Origin: Dehalococcoidia bacterium
GTDB lineage: Bacteria > Chloroflexota > Dehalococcoidia > Lucifugimonadales > UBA3495
Direction of reading: 5' to 3'
Assembly (NCBI GenBank): GCA_009692925.1
Contig: SHYG01000016.1
Span: 1 to 36,493, forward strand
DNA length: 36,493 bases
In this document: positions 31,743 to 36,493 of the stretch, in pieces
Layout of the letters: each line of letters begins with the position of its first letter
Numbering within the stretch: position 1 is the first letter of the stretch
The notes under the pieces: model-generated
The model's database searches: none
What the model was told of the DNA's origin: nothing
Seen by the model: only the letters and a program-made list of their open reading frames with translations
Position numbers and translations under genes: made by a program

Positions 31743-33171
31743 GTAACAGTTCAGACTTGAGGGGAAGTGAGCAACTGGCGGCATTGCAGGAGCGGGTTGA
31801 GGCCTCGGGCGCGCCAGGTGCCGAAGAGGGAAGCCAGGGTCATCTTGCTGTTGGTGCCTTGGTCGGAGCGAGTGCCGCCGCTTATTTTGCGGCTAATGAC
31901 CAGATGGCGCAGGCTGCGCTCGGCGGCGTTGTTCTCCGAGGGCACCACCGGGTGCGCCACAAAGACGAACAGTTCCTTGATGAAGCGGTCGATGCGCCGG
32001 CAGAGCTTGCCCTGGGCCGCTGAGGGGTCGTTGAGGAAGGGGCGGCAGAGGGCCAACAGTCTCCCCTCCAGCTGCAACTGGTCCCGTAGCCTTTGCTGGG
32101 CTTGGGGACTGCGCAGGGCCTTGGCTTCCTCATAGAGTTGGTGGACGGCCGTGGCCCACTGCAATAGCCCAGCGTCGTCGGGGCACACCACCTTCCGCTC
32201 ATGGATGTCCCGCAGCAGATGGGCCCAGCACCGCTGCTTCAGGCCAGGGTAATGGTTATAGGCGGCGTAGAAATCACTGACCAACACCCCGCTGAAGGAC
32301 TCATCCAGCACCTCGTCCACCACCCCTTTACCGCGACCCCGGCGCAGGAAGTACCGCTCGGTGGGGGTGCTGAAGGTCCAGACGTAGCCATTGGCTCCGT
32401 CCTGACGCCAGCCGGTTTCATCGTCGTGCACCACTGGACTGGCGCGGATGCGCTCCAGTACCTGAGTCACCGCGGGTTGAGCCTTTTTGGCCGCCCCATG
32501 GATGACCTGGACGATGCCCCCCACGCTGAGATGCAACTGGTGCACCGTCTGTAGATACCATTGGATGGTCCGCAGGGGCAGCCGTCCTTCCTCCCTTAGG
32601 GTCACCATCAGGCTGACCAGGTTCACGCCAAAGCGCTGCTGTCCCGCCGCCACACCATCCCACTGCGCCTTGGGCACCCGACGCTGCTCACAGATTGGGC
32701 AGACCCGCGCGATAATGACATGCTGGGTGACCTAGGCTAGAGCTACTGGAACCTCGATGACCTCCCGGGTCCGCTGCACCCATCCGCCGCTCAGGTGGCT
32801 GCCACAGTCGGGGCAGACCTCCACCGCATGCTCCACCCGCTGGGTAGGGGCCATGCGCACCCGGGCGAAGCCGTGGGGCCGGCGTTTTCGCTCCGCCTTC
32901 CTGGGTGCTGGCCGGGTGGAAGCTGGCTTATTGCCCGGCATGCCAGGAGTGCCCCGGATGTTCAACCGGGCTTCCAGGGAGGCGACCCGTTGCTGCAGTA
33001 GTGCAATCGTTGCCCGTTGCTCGGCGATGATGGCCAGCAGGGTGTCCCGGCTGGCTGTGGTGAGGTCTAACTCGGTGTCCATGCCTCTGGTTTACCATAA
33101 CCAAGCACCCCAATACCCCGGTTCCACAAGCAGCTTTGGACCAATTCACCTCATCAAGTCTGAACAGGTAC
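31743..33171 (-). mobile_element. IS66-family insertion sequence, 1429 bp, degraded
   Basis: The ends are inverted repeats: GTAACAGTTCAGACTTGA at 31743-31760 and GTACCTGTTCAGACTTGA reading inward from 33171. They share 16 of 18 positions and start with GTA, as in IS66. The flanks CTGCAGGA (31735-31742) and CTGTGGGA (33172-33179) match at 6 of 8 positions, consistent with an aged 8-bp target duplication. Only the transposase gene is present, without the accessory tnpA/tnpB, like the ISBst12 subgroup. Confidence 0.8.
31751..33082 (-). pseudogene. IS66 transposase (TnpC-like) interrupted by an in-frame amber codon
   Basis: One frame, 443 residues if the stop is read through, runs from ATG 33082 to the TGA in the left inverted repeat. 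It has an N-terminal coiled coil (LLQQRVASLEARL), a zinc-ribbon region with CPDC then CPIC, and a DDE core: VVHDDETGW, VLVSDFYAAY and VPSENNAAERSLR. A single TAG (32734-32732) splits it between VPVALA and VTQHVII, where CAG is the likely ancestral codon. The second half alone (308 residues) holds the catalytic core but lacks the DNA-binding start. It is probably inactive unless TAG is suppressed. Confidence 0.85.
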
Positions 33172-33242
33172 CTGTGGGACTGCTCCATTGCAATGTGCGG
33201 CGTAAAGCGTAAAATGGTTGCAATTCTCCAGTTAAGAGGGAT

Positions 33243-34595
33243 GTGGCCAACTTGGGTATAGACAACTGGGTCCGGTCAGTTAAGGTTAGTCCCAAGCTGC
33301 ACTTTGCTTGGGTGATTGCCACCATGGCCGCGGTGCTGCAGGTCAGCACCAACTTCATCAGCCAGGCCTTTGCGGTGTTGCTGCCGGTGATCCAGGACAA
33401 CTTTGGCTGGAGCCTCACCGCCATCACCCTGGCCTACTTCTTCAAGAGCATCATCCAGGCCTTCCTGTCTCCGCTGGCCGGGATGCTGGCGGACCGGTAC
33501 GGTGCGCGCCGCTTCCTGTTGGTGGGGGCCTGTTTCCACGTAGCGGGACTGCTGCTGTTGAGCACCGTAACCGAGATCTGGCAGCTATACCTGTACTTCA
33601 GCGTGGTATTGGGCATTGCCCAGGCGATGTTCCAGGTGAACATCCCTACCACGGTGGCGGCGTGGTTCCGCAAGAAGCTGGGTGTGGCCGTGGGCTTGCA
33701 GCAGTCGCTGGGCGGCATGGGCGCATCCATCATGGCTCCGGTGCTGGCCCTGCTGCTGGGCAACACGGACTGGAAGCCGGCCTTCTGGCTCATCGCCGGA
33801 GTAGGCGGCACCATTATCTTCGTCCTGCTCTACTTCTTCCGGGGCGACCCTGAGTCTAAGGGCCTCCGGCCCTACGGCGACACCCAGGACGATAAACCGA
33901 TTCCAGCGCCCAGCAGTCCTGCCGCCTCCAAGATACGCACCCAAGTGTTCATGCGTCACGTGCGGCGTACCCGCGCCTTCTGGAACCTGATGGCCATCCA
34001 CCACCTGGGGTGTTTGGGCCACGCCATCATCATGGTATCGGCGGTGCATTTCGCCACCACCAAAGGCGTGCCGCTGGCGGGAGCGGCGTGGATCGTCAGC
34101 ATCTACTCCCTGGCCAGCGTCGGCGGCCGGTTTACGGTGCCGATTCTGGCCGACCGGTTCGGCGCCAAAGGGGTGATGGCCCTGTTCTTCTTCCTCCAGG
34201 GCATGGCCGTGTTGATGCTCTTCTGGACCCAGGAGGCCTGGCAGTTCTACTTGTTTGCCTTTGCCTTTGGCATCGGTCTGGGCGGCGAGATGTCGGCCTT
34301 CATCGTCATCAACCGCCAGTACTACGGCATGGGGCCGGTGCGCATGATATTTGGCTTCCAGCAGATGGGGTCCCAGACCGGCATGGCGGTGGGCGGCCTC
34401 ATGGGCAGCGTCATTTTTGACGCTTTTGGCAGCTACGACTTGGCCTGGGCGCTGTCCATCGCCGCCAGCCTGGGCGGCGTAGTCTGCATTTGGCTGCTGG
34501 AACCCACCTCCCGGGTGTTGGTGCCCCACTGGGAGGATGACCTGCCCGCGGAGGCCCGGCCCGTGGGGGCGCCGGCGCCAGTTGCTGGGGACTAG
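33243..34595 (+). CDS. MFS transporter, OFA (oxalate/formate antiporter)-like
   Basis: The product is a 12-helix inner-membrane transporter. The 450-residue protein has the MFS loop 2-3 motif GMLADRYGARRF, FGWSLTAITLAYF before it, a QQSLGGMGASIMAP helix and a second-half copy of the motif, ILADRFGAKG. The general build is close to the oxalate/formate and monocarboxylate group, but the substrate cannot be read. GTG 33243 has GAGGG only two or three bases upstream. An ORF antisense to it is an artefact of GC-rich coding. A terminator hairpin follows. Confidence 0.85.
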   Translation: MANLGIDNWVRSVKVSPKLHFAWVIATMAAVLQVSTNFISQAFAVLLPVIQDNFGWSLTAITLAYFFKSIIQAFLSPLAGMLADRYGARRFLLVGACFHVAGLLLLSTVTEIWQLYLYFSVVLGIAQAMFQVNIPTTVAAWFRKKLGVAVGLQQSLGGMGASIMAPVLALLLGNTDWKPAFWLIAGVGGTIIFVLLYFFRGDPESKGLRPYGDTQDDKPIPAPSSPAASKIRTQVFMRHVRRTRAFWNLMAIHHLGCLGHAIIMVSAVHFATTKGVPLAGAAWIVSIYSLASVGGRFTVPILADRFGAKGVMALFFFLQGMAVLMLFWTQEAWQFYLFAFAFGIGLGGEMSAFIVINRQYYGMGPVRMIFGFQQMGSQTGMAVGGLMGSVIFDAFGSYDLAWALSIAASLGGVVCIWLLEPTSRVLVPHWEDDLPAEARPVGAPAPVAGD

Positions 34596-34603
34596 CGATT
34601 GAC

Positions 34604-34635
34604 CCGCAGGGGCGAGGCATGTCTCGCCCCTGCGG
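34604..34635 (+). terminator. Terminator-like hairpin after the MFS gene
   Basis: The perfect 13-bp arms CCGCAGGGGCGAG (34604-34616) and CTCGCCCCTGCGG (34623-34635) enclose GCATGT. No T-run follows. The GCAGGGGC theme is shared with the hairpin after rseP. Confidence 0.5.
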
Positions 34636-34653
34636 ATAGCGAGTGATGTGTCT

Positions 34654-35439
34654 ATGCCCGATATCTTAGAGTCCTCCACCAACCCCTTTGGCGGGGTGAT
34701 ACCCAAACCGGCGGCGCTGCCGGGCGACCCCCAGGAGTTCCGGCGGCGGTTGCAAGATTCGCTGCCGGCGTGGCGCGCCAAGGGCTTCAAGGTGGTGTGG
34801 CTGGAAGTGCCCACCGCCAAGGCCGCGGTCATCCCGGTGGCGGTGGAAGCGGGCTTCGAATTTCACCATACTGGGCACGACTACCTCATGCTCACTCATC
34901 GCCTGGTGGAGGGCGCGTTCGTGCCGCCTTACGCCTCCCACTACATCGGCGCTGGCGGCGTGGTGCTGAACGACCGCAGCGAGCTGCTGGTGGTGTGCGA
35001 GCGGCACCGGGCCACCGCCGCGCTGTCTTTCAAACTGCCCGGCGGCGCGCTCCAGCCGGGGGAGCACCTGGTGGACGCGGTGATCCGGGAGGTGCTAGAG
35101 GAGACCGGGGTGCGGACTCGCTTCGACGCCCTGGTGTGCCTGCGCCACTGGCACGGCTACCGCTACGGCAAGTCGGACATCTACTTTGTGTGCCGGCTCA
35201 GCCCATTGAGCCAAGACATCACCATGCAGACCGAAGAGATTGAGGAGTGCCAGTGGATGCCGGTGGGACAGTATCTGGAGGCCGGCAACGTCAGCGCCTT
35301 CAACAAGCACATTGTGCAGGCGGCGCTGGAAAGTCCCGGTCTGGCGCCAATCCACATTGACGGGTTCGCCGACCCGGAGAAGCGGGAGTTCTTCATGCCA
35401 CGCAACCCGCCGGGGAACGGCACTTCGCCGCTGCTATAG
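34654..35439 (+). CDS. NUDT6-like Nudix hydrolase with pre-Nudix domain
   Basis: The product hydrolyses a nucleoside-diphosphate-linked compound, substrate unknown. The 261-residue protein begins with a domain known from human NUDT6 and plant Nudix proteins (LPAWRAKGFKVVWLEVP, IPVAVEAGFEFHH, DYLMLTHRL). The Nudix box follows at 131-153: G-x5-E-x7-REVLEETGV, complete with the metal-binding Glu residues. ATG 34654 is my start; GTG 34648 is in frame and possible. It lies between the MFS gene and oxaloacetate decarboxylase; the three may be one transcript after the hairpin. Confidence 0.88.
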   Translation: MPDILESSTNPFGGVIPKPAALPGDPQEFRRRLQDSLPAWRAKGFKVVWLEVPTAKAAVIPVAVEAGFEFHHTGHDYLMLTHRLVEGAFVPPYASHYIGAGGVVLNDRSELLVVCERHRATAALSFKLPGGALQPGEHLVDAVIREVLEETGVRTRFDALVCLRHWHGYRYGKSDIYFVCRLSPLSQDITMQTEEIEECQWMPVGQYLEAGNVSAFNKHIVQAALESPGLAPIHIDGFADPEKREFFMPRNPPGNGTSPLL

Positions 35440-35473
35440 GGTAGTCCACTACTTTACCCAGGAGGCCCGCGCC

Positions 35474-36337
35474 ATGTCGCAAGCACGCCAGCGTTTCCGC
35501 GATGTTCTCTTTCGCCCGAGCTGCACCTTGGCGGCCAACATCTTCGACCCCCTGTCGGCGCACATCGCTCACCTGCTGGAGTACGAGGTGTGCGTGCTGT
35601 CAGGCTCCGTGGGCAAGGTGGCCAACCTGGGGGTGCCGGACATCGTAATGACCAACATGTCCGACGTGGTGGACTGCTGCCGCCGCATCACCCGCATTGA
35701 CCCAGTGAGCCTGATGGTGGATGCCGAGGACGGTTTCGGCAACGCGGTGAACGTGCGGCGCACGGTGCAGGAGCTGGAGGCCGCCGGCGCATCGGCCATC
35801 GAGATTGAGGACAACGTGGTGCCCAAGCGGTTCAACGTGTCCCACCCCGGCCTGGTGACTACCGCGGAGCAGGTGGGCAAGCTGCGCTCGGCGGTGGCGG
35901 CCCGCTCAGACCCCGCCACGGTCATCGTGGCCCGCAGCGCCGCCCTGGGGGAGTGTCCGCTGGAGGAGGCCCTGGACCGCATTCGCGCCTACTCGGACAC
36001 CGGCGCGGAAGCCCTGATGCTCACCGGCGTCCGGGGCGGCCGCAGCGCTATTGAGGCGGTGCACCGGGTCACGTCGCTGCCCATCTGTGTGCTCAACCCG
36101 CCGCCCGAGGCCCGCAACGACCTGGCCTTTCTGGGAGACAACGGGGTGCGCATCCTGATGCTGGGCAATCCCACCTTTGCCGTGGCGGTGAAGGCGGTGC
36201 ACGATGCCCTGCTGCATCTGCGCGACGGCGGGGCCATGGAGGACCTGCGGGAGCAGCAGGCGACGCCGGAGTTGCTGCGGGCGGTGAACCGCACTGAGGA
36301 GTTCATCCAGTGGCAGCGGGAGTACCTGAGGGAGTGA
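35474..36337 (+). CDS. Isocitrate lyase/PEP mutase superfamily protein, PA4872-like oxaloacetate decarboxylase
   Basis: The product probably splits oxaloacetate into pyruvate and CO2. The 287-residue protein has the TIM-barrel motifs NIFDPLSAHIA, LSGSVGKVANLGVPD, DAEDGFGNAVNV (83-94, metal-binding acids) and AIEIEDNVVPKRF (109-121). The catalytic KKCGH of isocitrate lyases and methylisocitrate lyases is absent, as in PA4872-type oxaloacetate decarboxylases. AGGAGG (35460-35465) lies before ATG 35474. The longer frame begins inside the Nudix gene. The gene ends 8 bp from the convergent tRNA-Lys. Confidence 0.85.
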   Translation: MSQARQRFRDVLFRPSCTLAANIFDPLSAHIAHLLEYEVCVLSGSVGKVANLGVPDIVMTNMSDVVDCCRRITRIDPVSLMVDAEDGFGNAVNVRRTVQELEAAGASAIEIEDNVVPKRFNVSHPGLVTTAEQVGKLRSAVAARSDPATVIVARSAALGECPLEEALDRIRAYSDTGAEALMLTGVRGGRSAIEAVHRVTSLPICVLNPPPEARNDLAFLGDNGVRILMLGNPTFAVAVKAVHDALLHLRDGGAMEDLREQQATPELLRAVNRTEEFIQWQREYLRE

Positions 36338-36345
36338 GAAGGTGG

Positions 36346-36421
36346 TGGTGGGCCGGGTGGGGATCGAACCCACGACACTCGGATTAAAAGTCCGATGCTC
36401 TACCAACTGAGCTACCGGCCC
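36346..36421 (-). tRNA. tRNA-Lys (anticodon TTT), CCA encoded
   Basis: On the minus strand the cloverleaf starts GGGCCGG (36421-36415). It has a D-arm GCTCAGTTGGTAGAGC, a TCGGA/TCCGA anticodon stem around CTTTTAA with anticodon TTT, a GTGGG/CCCAC T-stem around TTCGATC, and acceptor end CCGGCCC with discriminator A and encoded CCA (36348-36346). It is 73 nt plus CCA. I see no upstream promoter in the remaining 72 bp, and no integrase or attachment-site duplication beside it. Confidence 0.96.
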
Positions 36422-36493
36422 ATGAGGCATGCTTATTCTATCACAGGCCCTGCCGCCACGGTAAACCGCTTGCAGAAAACGGCGTGCCGGGCA

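Noticed and set aside
30320-33180. tRNA-associated genomic island or integrated phage
   Set aside because: The tRNA-Lys is over 3 kb away, with housekeeping-like genes in between, and there is no integrase or attachment-site repeat. The patch is explained by IS66 and MITE activity.
35240-35473. Upstream start of the oxaloacetate decarboxylase frame at 35240
   Set aside because: It lies in the Nudix gene; AGGAGG before ATG 35474 decides the start.

Overview
This is a GC-rich, tightly packed bacterial chromosome segment. By inference it comes from a Chloroflexota bacterium of the Dehalococcoidia/SAR202 type. The inference rests on the block rpsB-tsf-pyrH-frr-uppS-cdsA-dxr-rseP-ispG-proS, an R3H-domain ATPase tail just before tmk, and nearby genes of acyl-CoA, oxaloacetate and branched amino-acid metabolism. 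No 16S rRNA lies in the window, so the taxonomy stays an inference.

Layout. 1-1110: 3' end of an R3H-domain ATPase gene, then tmk. 1152-1436 (minus): a SelW/Rdx-type selenoprotein with an in-frame TGA in a CxxU motif, which an ordinary ORF call would truncate. 1731-3773 (minus): aroE-aroC, abutting stop to start. 3991-5863: a family III CoA-transferase, then two tandem CDGSH iron-sulfur proteins and a strong terminator. 5964-7037 (minus): a leucine-dehydrogenase-type enzyme. 7289-7786: an uncharacterised protein whose stop codon was hit by a 105-bp MITE. 8011-10976: rplS and priA. 11044-11529 (minus): a PhnB-like VOC protein. 11847-16898: the run def-cca-secD-secF. 17046-18101 (minus): a zinc alcohol dehydrogenase that looks leaderless. 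18380-20149: nfo, a small zincin and pgpA. 20397-30319: the translation, membrane and isoprenoid run from rpsB to proS, with ispG apparently having its own leader after a terminator.

30320-33180 is an accessory patch. It holds a half-copy of the MITE, a truncated TfoX-domain remnant, a two-gene unit of unknown function (the first gene DUF3467-like), and an IS66-family element with recognisable inverted repeats, a decayed 8-bp target duplication and an amber codon in its transposase. 33243-36337 carries an OFA-like MFS transporter, a NUDT6-like Nudix hydrolase and a PA4872-like oxaloacetate decarboxylase. A tRNA-Lys(TTT) closes the window on the minus strand.

How the genes work together: tmk and pyrH supply nucleotides. 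rplS, rpsB, tsf, frr, proS, cca, def and the tRNA serve translation. secD/secF, cdsA, pgpA, uppS and rseP serve the membrane and export. dxr and ispG are MEP-pathway steps feeding the isoprenoid precursors used by uppS. The least ordinary item is the selenoprotein, with its promoter, strong ribosome-binding site, UGA codon and a weak SECIS-like hairpin. Further points are the stop-codon-preserving MITE insertion, a three-unit 16-bp tandem repeat across the nfo stop, a large insertion in the site-2 protease, and the unknown gene pair next to IS66.
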